Source of the DNA: DASYML01 sp036399835
Lineage (GTDB): Bacteria; Acidobacteriota; Blastocatellia; Pyrinomonadales; Pyrinomonadaceae
Reading direction: 5' to 3'
DNA: 31,688 nt
NCBI GenBank assembly: GCA_036399835.1
Contig: DASWMI010000076.1
Location: 1-31,688, forward strand
Part shown: piece by piece, positions 8,293-16,135 of the stretch
Position numbering within the stretch: the first letter of the stretch is position 1
How the letters are laid out: the number at the start of each line of letters is the position of its first letter
The notes under the pieces: model-generated
What the model was told of the DNA's origin: nothing
The model's database searches: none
Seen by the model: the letters and a program-made list of their open reading frames with translations, nothing else
Position numbers and translations under genes: made by a program

Positions 8293-9321
8293 ATGATAAA
8301 TGTCGGCGTCGTCGGATACGGCTACTGGGGTCCAAACCTGGTACGCAATTTTATGGAAGCCAGCGGCTCTGTTGTGAGGGCCGTCAGCGATCTGCATCAA
8401 GAGCGATTATTGAGAGTCGAGGCGCGTTATCCTGCCACGAGAACGACGACCGATTATAGGGAGCTGCTGGCCGATACAAACATTGATGCCATCGTCATCG
8501 CAACCCCCGTCTCCACACATTTCGAGCTGGCGATGCAGGCTCTCAAGGCAGACAAGCATGTGCTCGTAGAAAAGCCTCTCGCTTCCACTTCGGAACAATC
8601 CCTGCGCCTTATCGAAGAGGCCGAGCGACGCCAGCGCGTGCTGATGGTGGACCACACATTTGTTTACACGGGCGCGGTCAGAAAGATCAGGGAGATGGTC
8701 GCTAATGGTGAGCTGGGCGACATCTTTTATTATGACTCCGTGCGCGTCAACCTCGGACTCTTTCAGCATGATGTCAATGTCATCTGGGATTTGGCCGTCC
8801 ACGATCTTTCGATTATGGATTACGTGCTGCCCTTTAAGCCGGTCGCCATCTCTGCGACTGGCATCAGCAACATACAGGGCCAGCCTGAAAACGTCGCCTA
8901 CATCACGCTCTTCTTCGCCAACCGGCAGATAGCGCACGTTCACGTCAACTGGCTCGCGCCCGTCAAAGTGCGTCGCACGCTCATCGGCGGCAGCGAGAAG
9001 ATGATCGTCTATGATGACCTTGAGCCGAGCGAGAAGCTCAAGATTTATGATAAGGGCGTGACCTTCTCGCAGCGGCCCGAAGCCGTCTACGAGATGCTCG
9101 TCAGCTATCGCGCAGGCGACATGCTGGCCCCGCGCCTAGACAGTACCGAAGCGCTGCACACGGAAGCGGCACACTTTATTGACTGCATTAATCATCAAAG
9201 GCAGCCTGAAACTGACGGCTACGCGGGCCTGCGTATCGTCGAGCTGCTCGAAGCCGCGGAACGCTCCCTGCGCTCTCGCGGAGAATTGATCGAGCTGGCT
9301 TACGCCGAAGAGACTGCCTAG
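8293..9321 (+). CDS. Gfo/Idh/MocA family NAD(P)-dependent sugar dehydrogenase
   Basis: Predicted 342-residue oxidoreductase. The Rossmann motif VGVVGYGYWGPNLVRNF is at residues 4-20, the family EKP motif appears as VLVEKPLAS (about 93-101), and the C-terminal alpha/beta dimerisation domain contains WDLAVHDLSIMDYVL with the catalytic-type histidine. Family members oxidise a sugar hydroxyl to a ketone with NAD. Next to the WbpD-like acetyltransferase it most likely makes the 3-keto sugar used by the aminotransferase at 16136-17323, as WbpB/WlbA do on UDP-GlcNAcA or GnnA does on UDP-GlcNAc. The N-terminus is closer to the GnnA-like style than to the GAAGYI pattern I associate with WlbA, so the exact substrate stays open. 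ATG 8293 follows a purine-rich stretch. Confidence 0.85.
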   Translation: MINVGVVGYGYWGPNLVRNFMEASGSVVRAVSDLHQERLLRVEARYPATRTTTDYRELLADTNIDAIVIATPVSTHFELAMQALKADKHVLVEKPLASTSEQSLRLIEEAERRQRVLMVDHTFVYTGAVRKIREMVANGELGDIFYYDSVRVNLGLFQHDVNVIWDLAVHDLSIMDYVLPFKPVAISATGISNIQGQPENVAYITLFFANRQIAHVHVNWLAPVKVRRTLIGGSEKMIVYDDLEPSEKLKIYDKGVTFSQRPEAVYEMLVSYRAGDMLAPRLDSTEALHTEAAHFIDCINHQRQPETDGYAGLRIVELLEAAERSLRSRGELIELAYAEETA

Positions 9322-9366
9322 AGGCTTGACTTAAAACCGGACTCAGATTCTGTCGCCGATTCCGAA

Positions 9367-10878
9367 ATGATGGTCGCTCAAGCGGAACATTTTTCTAAGA
9401 TAAAACGGGAGGAAGCCGGGCGCTCCCGTTTGAGGTTGTATGCTGCGGCCCTTTTTAGCCTCACCTTTCTTGTCCCGTTTATTCTAGTCACCTTCGATTA
9501 TTCATTCAGAAAGTTTTTCCTCGCGCTGGTCTTGGTGGATGTCTGTCTTTATCCGCTCTTTCGCTATCTCAGTCAGGAGGAGAGTGGGATTCCAGTGCTG
9601 CCGCTGCTCTGCATCGCTTACGCGGCGCAGTTTGCCCTTCCCATCTTTACGCGCGAGCCCATCTTCCCGATTGCATACGACGAGATAGCTCTGACCGAAG
9701 CTCAAGTCGAGATGGCCCTTTTGATGGCTATCGCGGGTGTCGTTGTCTTGCAAGCGGCTTTCTATCTGAGCCGGACCAAGAGAATCGCCAACGCTCTGCC
9801 CGTGGCGCGGCTCATGCTCAATCAAAGAAAGGCCGAAATCTTTTGTCTGATTATCTTTGTCGCTTCCTTTATCCAGAAACCCATTCAGTCTCTTTTTACA
9901 GAGGTCGAGATCGCGCGTTTTTCCTCGATCTTCAATCTTCTGAATAACCAGATACTGGTCGCCATAGGCATTCTGGCATGGATAGTTTATTCAGGACGCG
10001 GCACTAGATGGCACAAGGCGCTGCTCTACCTAGTCGTGGGCATCACGATGGTCCGCGGGTCTTCGACAACCATGATGGAGACCATGCTCGTGCCCGTGGT
10101 CGTGTTATTCACAACCAAGTGGATGTACACAAAACGTTTGCCCGTCTTAGGCTTTATTCTCATTGCTGGCATCATTCTTTTTCTTTCTCCGGTGAAACAT
10201 GAAGTGCGAGCTACAGCCGGCGTTGATGTGGTGATGGAGAAAGAGACCTCTTCTTCGGAAAGGGCCTGGCAGTGGACCAGCCAGGCGGCAGAGTTCTGGA
10301 TCGAATCTTTTTCAGGCGAGCGCACTTTTTCGGAATCCGCCTCGGACCTCACGCTTCGCACAGACCTGATTCATCAATTCTCTTATATCTATTCGGCTAC
10401 TCCCTCAATCGTGCCGTTTCAGAATGGCAGCAGTTATCAATATTTTGCAGTGGCGCTGATTCCGCGCATCGTCTGGCCCGAAAAGCCGGAGGTTAATAGC
10501 ACTAATAATTTTTATGCGCTCAGCTACGGCATCAGCACCGAACAGGTCATCGAAAATTCTACTTTTGGCGTCAGCCTGATAGGCGAGGGCTATATGAATT
10601 TCGGTTTTATCGGAGTCCTCTTAGCAATGGCCTTCCAGGGTTTGTGTCTGAGCCTGCTGGAGCAAATATTTGGCGGCCCCGGTTCCGGCTCTGGAGGGAT
10701 GGCAATCTTCATTGCCACGTTCGTCTTTTTCCTCAACGGGATAGGCTCAAGTGCCGAGATCATGTTTGGCGGTATCCTTCAGAATCTGCTGTGCAGTTGC
10801 ATCCTGCTGTGGTGGGCAGCCGAAAGGATACAGAAGCAGTCGCCGCCGGGCCGCTCGCTGAAGAGTCTTTATAGATAG
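9367..10878 (+). CDS. Wzy-like oligosaccharide repeat-unit polymerase
   Basis: Predicted 503-residue inner-membrane protein with about 11-12 hydrophobic spans spread over the whole chain (for example residues 22-45, 50-70, 77-95, 115-135, 255-275). A large loop lies around residues 275-390. The segment VALIPRIVWPEKPEVN near residues 360-375, followed by GEGYMNFGFIGVLLAM, is a pattern I recognise from O-antigen/EPS polymerases, where a conserved P-R-x-x-W-P-x-K-P block sits in the periplasmic loop. It would join lipid-linked repeats made by the surrounding glycosyltransferases. Wzy proteins are poorly conserved, so the call rests on topology plus this block. No Wzx flippase is seen in the window. 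Confidence 0.8.
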   Translation: MMVAQAEHFSKIKREEAGRSRLRLYAAALFSLTFLVPFILVTFDYSFRKFFLALVLVDVCLYPLFRYLSQEESGIPVLPLLCIAYAAQFALPIFTREPIFPIAYDEIALTEAQVEMALLMAIAGVVVLQAAFYLSRTKRIANALPVARLMLNQRKAEIFCLIIFVASFIQKPIQSLFTEVEIARFSSIFNLLNNQILVAIGILAWIVYSGRGTRWHKALLYLVVGITMVRGSSTTMMETMLVPVVVLFTTKWMYTKRLPVLGFILIAGIILFLSPVKHEVRATAGVDVVMEKETSSSERAWQWTSQAAEFWIESFSGERTFSESASDLTLRTDLIHQFSYIYSATPSIVPFQNGSSYQYFAVALIPRIVWPEKPEVNSTNNFYALSYGISTEQVIENSTFGVSLIGEGYMNFGFIGVLLAMAFQGLCLSLLEQIFGGPGSGSGGMAIFIATFVFFLNGIGSSAEIMFGGILQNLLCSCILLWWAAERIQKQSPPGRSLKSLYR

Positions 10879-10880
10879 CG

Positions 10881-11723
10881 ATGATTAACCGCTCGGAAGG
10901 TCTCGCTGAGCGCAGGCCGGACCACTCCGGTTCGATTAAAACCTTTCACACGACTAACCGCACAGCTTCGTTTATGCGCAGTAAAAGAGTCGCATCCCTG
11001 ATGCAAAGGTTTTATGGCAAGCAGATTAATGGGACACAGGAATTTTATGATTTGGTTGCGGCCCGTTTGCAGCCGGAAGACTATCTGCTGGACCTGGGAT
11101 GCGGGCCTGGCAGAAAAGGGATTGATTTTAGAGCGAAATGTTCTTACATCGTGGGCTGCGATTACACGGAGGACGTGAGACACAATCCCTATATCTGTGC
11201 GGGCACGCGCGGCGATGCTTACAGCCTTCCATTTCTGGACCAGACATTCAATGTGGTCATCATGGACTTTGTGGTCGAGCATCTGGAGTTTCCTGAAAAA
11301 TGTGCTTCCGAGCTTTTCAGAATTCTCAAACCCGGCGGCGCAGTCTTCTTCAGAACTCCCAACTTTTACCACTACGTGGCGTTAATAGCTTATCTCACGC
11401 CTCACAGTTTCCATGAGACCTATCTTCAATGGCTCAATAAGTCGCGCGAGACGGACGCCTTTGAGACATTCTATCGAGTCAATACGCGCGAGACCGTCAG
11501 ACGAATATTCTCTCAGGCCGGATTCACGCTCGAACAAGTCAGGATGGTGGAAAAGGAACCGACTTATCTGACCTTCGCTGCGCCGGCGTTTTTAATCGGC
11601 TGCGGCTATGAAAGGCTCGTCAATAATTACAGTAGTCTCGAAAACTTTCGCGCCAACATTTTCGGGTTCTTTTCTAAACCAGCCGGACAAACTGCCGAAC
11701 AGGCCAACGGCCAATCATCTTGA
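10881..11723 (+). CDS. Class I SAM-dependent methyltransferase
   Basis: Predicted 280-residue methyltransferase. Motif I YLLDLGCGPGRKG lies near residues 70-82, the acidic loop IVGCDYTED near 91-99, then FNVVIMDFVVEHLEFPEK (about 121-138) and ILKPGGAVFFRTPN (about 148-161). This set is the Methyltransf_11/UbiE-like arrangement common in polysaccharide loci. It starts two bases after the polymerase stop and overlaps the next gene by four bases (TTGA at 11720-11723), so it sits in the middle of the operon. The substrate is presumably a sugar of the glycan; a quinone or lipid substrate is less likely here. Confidence 0.85.
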   Translation: MINRSEGLAERRPDHSGSIKTFHTTNRTASFMRSKRVASLMQRFYGKQINGTQEFYDLVAARLQPEDYLLDLGCGPGRKGIDFRAKCSYIVGCDYTEDVRHNPYICAGTRGDAYSLPFLDQTFNVVIMDFVVEHLEFPEKCASELFRILKPGGAVFFRTPNFYHYVALIAYLTPHSFHETYLQWLNKSRETDAFETFYRVNTRETVRRIFSQAGFTLEQVRMVEKEPTYLTFAAPAFLIGCGYERLVNNYSSLENFRANIFGFFSKPAGQTAEQANGQSS

Positions 11724-12871
11724 TCCTGACCCTCCAGACAAATGCTTTCGGACCTTATGGCGGCATCGCCACCTACAATCGTTTGGTGTGCCGCGTCTTG
11801 AATGATTTTGGTCCAGGAGTCGAGAAACGCGTGCTCCTCATGACGGACACCCCTGCGGGCATCAGGCAGCCCGGCGCGGATTTGCCGTCTCTCTCGCTTG
11901 AAGCGTTTGCGGGTCATCGCAGGGCTTTCGTGCAGCGTGTGGCGGGGCTGGCTCTCAAGGCCCGCATCGACCTGGCGCTCATCGGTCATGTTAATTACGC
12001 GCCGCTCGGGTTGTTGCTCAAAAGGCTACAACCGCAGCTCAGATACGGCATCATCATCTATGGCATAGAGGCCTGGGAGCGGCAATCCCGGATTCACAGG
12101 CGCGCCATGCGAAAAGCGGATTTCGTCATCTCCATCAGCGAATACACAAAGCGACGCGCCCTTGAAGTCAACGGTCCCTTTGATGGGCGCGCTTATCTTC
12201 TGCCGAATGCTTTAGAATGGACCAGTGAGAGCGCCGCGCCCGACATGCCTCTCGCGCGTGTGCCCGCAGGGACGCATCTTCTTTCTGTTTGCAGGCTCGA
12301 CAGCAACGAAAAATATAAAGGTGTGGACCAGGTTATAGAAGCTCTGCCTGAGATTGCCGCGCGCGTGCCGGATGTGCAGTACATAGTCGTTGGCGGCGGG
12401 ACAGACCTTGAGCGACACAGGGAGTTGGCGATTAAAACGGGTGTCGCGGAGCGCGTGCATTTTCTGGGGTTCGTTGATGATGCGACCCTGCGGAGCTGTT
12501 ACCGGAACTGCGACCTGTTCGTTATGCCGAGCGCGGGCGAAGGCTTCGGTTTTGTCTATCTTGAGGCGATGCAGTATGGCAAGGCAGTGGTCGCGGCAAA
12601 CAGCGGCGGCGCGCCGGAAGTCGTGCTAGACGGGTTGACGGGAGCGCTGGTCCAGTATGGTGATAGAGAGCAGCTCGCACGCGTTTTGATAGAGCTGTGT
12701 CTTGACCCGTCGAAGCGCCGCGAGCTGGGCCAGGCCGGTTATCAGAGACTACAAGCGCAGTTTACATTTCCCAGGTTCAAACAGATATTGACGGAGACGC
12801 TACTGCGCGAGCTGCCCGCCGCGTCCGTTTATAAATCGCGTCGCCGCGCCCTGACAGAGATGGCGCATTAG
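11720..12871 (+). CDS. Glycosyltransferase family 4 (GT-B)
   Basis: Predicted 383-residue GT4 enzyme. The N-terminal glycine-rich loop AFGPYGGIATYNRLV (about residues 9-23) and the C-terminal donor-binding block AGEGFGFVYLEAMQYGKAVV (about 272-291) followed by NSGGAPEVV are classic for retaining glycosyltransferases of this family; the E-x7-E pair is formed by the Glu of GEGFG and the Glu of YLEAM. YIVVGGGTDLE and VHFLGFVDDATL belong to the central Rossmann core. The TTG start overlaps the preceding TGA. Likely transfers a hexose or deoxyhexose to the repeat unit. Confidence 0.92.
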   Translation: MILTLQTNAFGPYGGIATYNRLVCRVLNDFGPGVEKRVLLMTDTPAGIRQPGADLPSLSLEAFAGHRRAFVQRVAGLALKARIDLALIGHVNYAPLGLLLKRLQPQLRYGIIIYGIEAWERQSRIHRRAMRKADFVISISEYTKRRALEVNGPFDGRAYLLPNALEWTSESAAPDMPLARVPAGTHLLSVCRLDSNEKYKGVDQVIEALPEIAARVPDVQYIVVGGGTDLERHRELAIKTGVAERVHFLGFVDDATLRSCYRNCDLFVMPSAGEGFGFVYLEAMQYGKAVVAANSGGAPEVVLDGLTGALVQYGDREQLARVLIELCLDPSKRRELGQAGYQRLQAQFTFPRFKQILTETLLRELPAASVYKSRRRALTEMAH

Positions 12872-12891
12872 CTTGAGAGAGATTTAAGAAG

Positions 12892-14838
12892 ATGTGCGGG
12901 ATTGTCGGAGCATGGATCAAGACAGAAAGCGCCGCCGCTCTGGAAGCGGTCGGTCGCGCCGTCTCCCTGCTCAACCATCGCGGGCCTGATGATCTTGGGA
13001 TGGTCCAGATTGAGACCGCGAGGCGCGAGGCTCAACTGGTTTTGGGCCACACGCGGCTCAGCATTATTGATCTCACGGAGGGCGGACATCAGCCGATGTT
13101 CGACCCCGCGGCGGGAAACTGGATTATCTATAACGGCGAAGTCTTTAACTTCGCGGAGATGCGCGCGGAGTTGGAGAGCGAGGGCTGCTGCTTTCGCTCA
13201 AATTCAGATACGGAAGTGCTGCTCCAATCGTATCGCGTCTGGGGACGTGCGTGCGTCAGCCGCTGGCGCGGGATGTTCGCGGCGGCCATCTGGGACAATG
13301 CGCGGCAGGAGCTTTTCCTGGTCCGCGACCGATTGGGCATCAAGCCGCTTTATTATTCTTACGAAGACGGGCGGTTGGTTTTCGCCTCGGAGTTGAAAGT
13401 CCTGCTCGCTTCCGGTCTGGTCCAGAGCAGGAAAATCAATCTCGCGGCTCTGGACACATATCTCATGTTCGGAGCGGTCCAGGACCCGCTGACGATCATT
13501 GACGGAGTTCTCTCGCTTCCGGCGGCCCACACCCTGAGAGTCGGGGAACATGGTCTTCAACTGGAAGAATACTGGGAACTGCCCCTCGCACGCGCCGAAG
13601 AGCAAACGCATCGCAAAGTGGACCACGAACGCCTCGGCTCGCTGTTGGAGGAAGCTGTGCGTCTGCGGCTCGTCTCGGATGTGCCGCTCGGAGTTTTTCT
13701 GAGCGGCGGCATAGATTCGAGCGCCGTCGCGATGCTTATGCGCCGCGCTTCCGCAGAGCAGGTGAGGGCTTTTACGATCAGCTTCGCGGACAAAAATTTT
13801 GATGAAGAAGGGCTGGCTCAAGAGACTGCGCGGCGGCTAGGCGTCGAGCATCATCCTATTCTGCTGACGGAATCCGAGATGCTGGATTCCTACGCTGATG
13901 CCTTGAAGGCTATGGACCAGCCGAGCATGGACGGCGTCAATACGTTTTATGTCTCGCGCGCGGTGAAGCGTGCCGGAATGACCGTCGCGCTTTCGGGTCT
14001 CGGCGGGGATGAAGCCTTTGGCGGCTACCCGCACTTTCGCACGATTCCGCGGCTGGAGCGATTCTCGGCTCGATTCAAAGGGCTGCCCTTTCCGCTGCGT
14101 CGCGCGGGCGCGCGGCTGCTCAAGATGAGCGATAATGGCCGCAATGCCAAGCTGCGCGCTCTGCTTCTTGACGATTACGGCTTCAATCATCCCTACTTCC
14201 TATCGCGCACACTCTTTCTGCCGGACCAGATTGCCTCGCTCTTTCAGACTGAAGCCATCCGGGCTATCGAATACGGCCAGTGGGCCGAAAGAATGCGACT
14301 GCTCGATGCGCGCGCGCGACAACTGGACCAGTTTAATCGTATCTCTTACTTTGAATTTAAAACCTATATTGCGAATACGCTATTGAGGGATACGGATGCG
14401 ATGAGCATGGCGCACTCGCTTGAAGTGAGAGTGCCTCTTCTGGACCACCTGCTGCTTGAAGAGTTGATGCGTCTGCCTGGCAGCGTCAAGCTCGATTCAA
14501 GGCTGCCAAAGCCTTTGCTGGTGCGCTCGCTCCCTGAATCTCTGCCCTCAGCCGTAACGCATGGCCCAAAGCGCGGCTTCGTTCTGCCTTATGCGAGGTG
14601 GCTCCCCGGAAAATTGCGCGAAGAGGTCGAAGAGTCTTTCAGGCATCCGCCCTCTGCGCTTGACGAGATGCTCGACGCAGAAGCCGTGTGGGATGTGTGG
14701 CGCTCTTTTCTGGCTGGCAGATGCAGTTGGACGCGGCCCTGGTCGCTTTTCGTGCTCTATGAAGTTGTCAGGCGGCTGGTCCAATCACCCGCAGCCAGCC
14801 TCTCGTATACGGAGAGCTACGGGCTACAGGCCGTCTAG
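12892..14838 (+). CDS. asnB: Asparagine synthase, glutamine-hydrolysing type (AsnB)
   Basis: Predicted 648-residue two-domain amidotransferase, close to the usual length. Met1 is followed by Cys2, the N-terminal nucleophile of class II glutaminases; MCGIVGAW, NHRGPDD and YNGEVFN build the glutaminase site. The synthetase domain carries the PP-loop FLSGGIDSS (about residues 269-277), then LSGLGGDEAFGGYPH and EVRVPLLDH. Family members activate a carboxylate with ATP and amidate it with ammonia from glutamine. Inside a glycan locus it may amidate a uronic acid (compare WbpS-type proteins) rather than aspartate, but the sequence alone does not decide this. Lasso-peptide cyclases share the fold, though no precursor or protease is nearby. 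Confidence 0.93.
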   Translation: MCGIVGAWIKTESAAALEAVGRAVSLLNHRGPDDLGMVQIETARREAQLVLGHTRLSIIDLTEGGHQPMFDPAAGNWIIYNGEVFNFAEMRAELESEGCCFRSNSDTEVLLQSYRVWGRACVSRWRGMFAAAIWDNARQELFLVRDRLGIKPLYYSYEDGRLVFASELKVLLASGLVQSRKINLAALDTYLMFGAVQDPLTIIDGVLSLPAAHTLRVGEHGLQLEEYWELPLARAEEQTHRKVDHERLGSLLEEAVRLRLVSDVPLGVFLSGGIDSSAVAMLMRRASAEQVRAFTISFADKNFDEEGLAQETARRLGVEHHPILLTESEMLDSYADALKAMDQPSMDGVNTFYVSRAVKRAGMTVALSGLGGDEAFGGYPHFRTIPRLERFSARFKGLPFPLRRAGARLLKMSDNGRNAKLRALLLDDYGFNHPYFLSRTLFLPDQIASLFQTEAIRAIEYGQWAERMRLLDARARQLDQFNRISYFEFKTYIANTLLRDTDAMSMAHSLEVRVPLLDHLLLEELMRLPGSVKLDSRLPKPLLVRSLPESLPSAVTHGPKRGFVLPYARWLPGKLREEVEESFRHPPSALDEMLDAEAVWDVWRSFLAGRCSWTRPWSLFVLYEVVRRLVQSPAASLSYTESYGLQAV

Positions 14839-14859
14839 CCGGAAGTTTTGTCGCGCGCT

Positions 14860-16071
14860 ATGGCTATGAAAATCCTGCACGTCATTCCCACGCTCTCTTT
14901 CAAGTATGGCGGGCCGGTCAAGGCTGTTCTAGGATTGACCTCGGCGCAGGCAGAGGCGGGCGCTGATGTTCGACTCCTGACGACTGATTATCTCTTAGAT
15001 GAGAAGCCTGAGAGCCTTGCTTGCGAGACTAAGATTTTTCACTGCCTGACCGACACCTGGCAATTCGCTCCGGCTCTTGGCAAGGCACTGACGGAAGAGG
15101 TGCGCCGGGCCGACGTGGTCAACCTGCATACGCTCTGGAGCTATCCGATTGCCGCCGCCGCGCGCGCCTGCCGCAGGCAACGCGTCCCTTACATACTCAG
15201 AACCTGCGGGATGCTGGATGGGTGGTCGCTCTCACAAAAAAGATTGAAGAAGAGCCTCTATACCTCGCTCATCGAGCGCCGCAACATCAACGCGGCAGCC
15301 GCGCTCTGGTTTACCAGCGAAGAGGAGCGAGAGGGAGCGCGCCCCTTCGGCTACAAGTGCCCGGACTCGGTCATCCCGCTCGGCCTTCCTTTGCGCGAAT
15401 ATCGGGAGCTGCCGCGAGCGGGCAGTTTTCGAGCGCGTTTCCCGGAACTGGACCAGCGCCGCATAATTCTTTTCCTGAGCCGGATTGCCCCGAAAAAACA
15501 GCCCGGCCTCCTGCTCAAAGCCTTTGCCGCGATTCACAGGGAATTTCCAGACACGTCGCTCGTCATCGCAGGCCCCGGCGAAGAGCCGTACCTGCTGGAG
15601 CTTGGAGCTTTGGCCCGGGCGCTGGGCATCAAAGACCGCGTGCTCTTCGTTGGACCACTCGACGGGGCCGAGGTGCGGGACGCCCTCATGGATGCAGAAA
15701 TTTTCGCGCTCCCATCCATGCACGAGAACTTCGGGGTAGCCGTGGTTGAAGCGATGGCGTGCAGCGTACCTGTAATCATTAGCAAGATGGTCAACCTGGC
15801 TGCGGAGGTCGTCAAAGCGGAAGCGGGGCTGGCGATTAACCCGGACGAGGCTTCTCTTGAAGCAGGCTTGCGACAGCTTTTGGCAGACCCTTCAGCCTCG
15901 CGCCGGATGGGTGAGCGCGGCAGACGGCTCGCGCTCGAGCGTTTTACCTGGGAGGGCCTCGTCCCCGCAGTCTTCAAGCTCTACGAAGAGGCCATCGAGA
16001 GACAGGCAAAACGGGGTGTCTCCGAGATGCTTTTAAGTGCGGGCGAAGGTGGCGAGGCTGGCAGGTTGTGA
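14860..16071 (+). CDS. Glycosyltransferase family 4 (GT-B)
   Basis: Predicted 403-residue GT4 enzyme. It starts with the strand MKILHVIPTLSFKYGGPVKA, whose KYGGP loop contacts the acceptor/UDP. The C-terminal domain has ILFLSRIAPKKQPGLLLKAF (about residues 203-222), VIAGPGEEPYLLEL, VLFVGPLDG and the donor-site block PSMHENFGVAVVEAMACSVP with its E-x7-E pair. An in-frame TTG at 14848 lies too close to a GGAAG element (14841-14845), so ATG 14860 or 14866 is preferred. It is probably part of the same repeat-unit assembly series. Confidence 0.9.
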   Translation: MAMKILHVIPTLSFKYGGPVKAVLGLTSAQAEAGADVRLLTTDYLLDEKPESLACETKIFHCLTDTWQFAPALGKALTEEVRRADVVNLHTLWSYPIAAAARACRRQRVPYILRTCGMLDGWSLSQKRLKKSLYTSLIERRNINAAAALWFTSEEEREGARPFGYKCPDSVIPLGLPLREYRELPRAGSFRARFPELDQRRIILFLSRIAPKKQPGLLLKAFAAIHREFPDTSLVIAGPGEEPYLLELGALARALGIKDRVLFVGPLDGAEVRDALMDAEIFALPSMHENFGVAVVEAMACSVPVIISKMVNLAAEVVKAEAGLAINPDEASLEAGLRQLLADPSASRRMGERGRRLALERFTWEGLVPAVFKLYEEAIERQAKRGVSEMLLSAGEGGEAGRL

Positions 16072-16120
16072 GGTTGCGGTCGAGACTTCAAAGACGTAGA
16101 GTTATTCGCTTGCTTCGGTT

Positions 16121-16130
16121 GAGAGGAAAG
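16121..16130 (+). promoter_or_regulatory. Ribosome binding site that decides a TTG start
   Basis: The purine block GAGAGGAAAG contains GAGG/AGGA and lies about 9 bases before TTG 16136. It is one of the clearest Shine-Dalgarno elements in the window and supports the TTG codon as the genuine start of the aminotransferase gene. Confidence 0.7.
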
Positions 16131-16135
16131 ATTAT

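Noticed and set aside
10869..11372. Long minus-strand open frame (167 codons) opposite the methyltransferase gene
   Set aside because: It lies wholly antisense to a gene with clear SAM-binding motifs, contains no recognisable domain, and is the product of GC-rich codon bias.
12892..14838. Asparagine-synthase gene as a lasso-peptide cyclase partner of the HprK/PqqD pair
   Set aside because: It is more than 15 kb away, embedded among glycosyltransferases, keeps the full glutaminase domain with Cys2, and no precursor or protease gene is near it.
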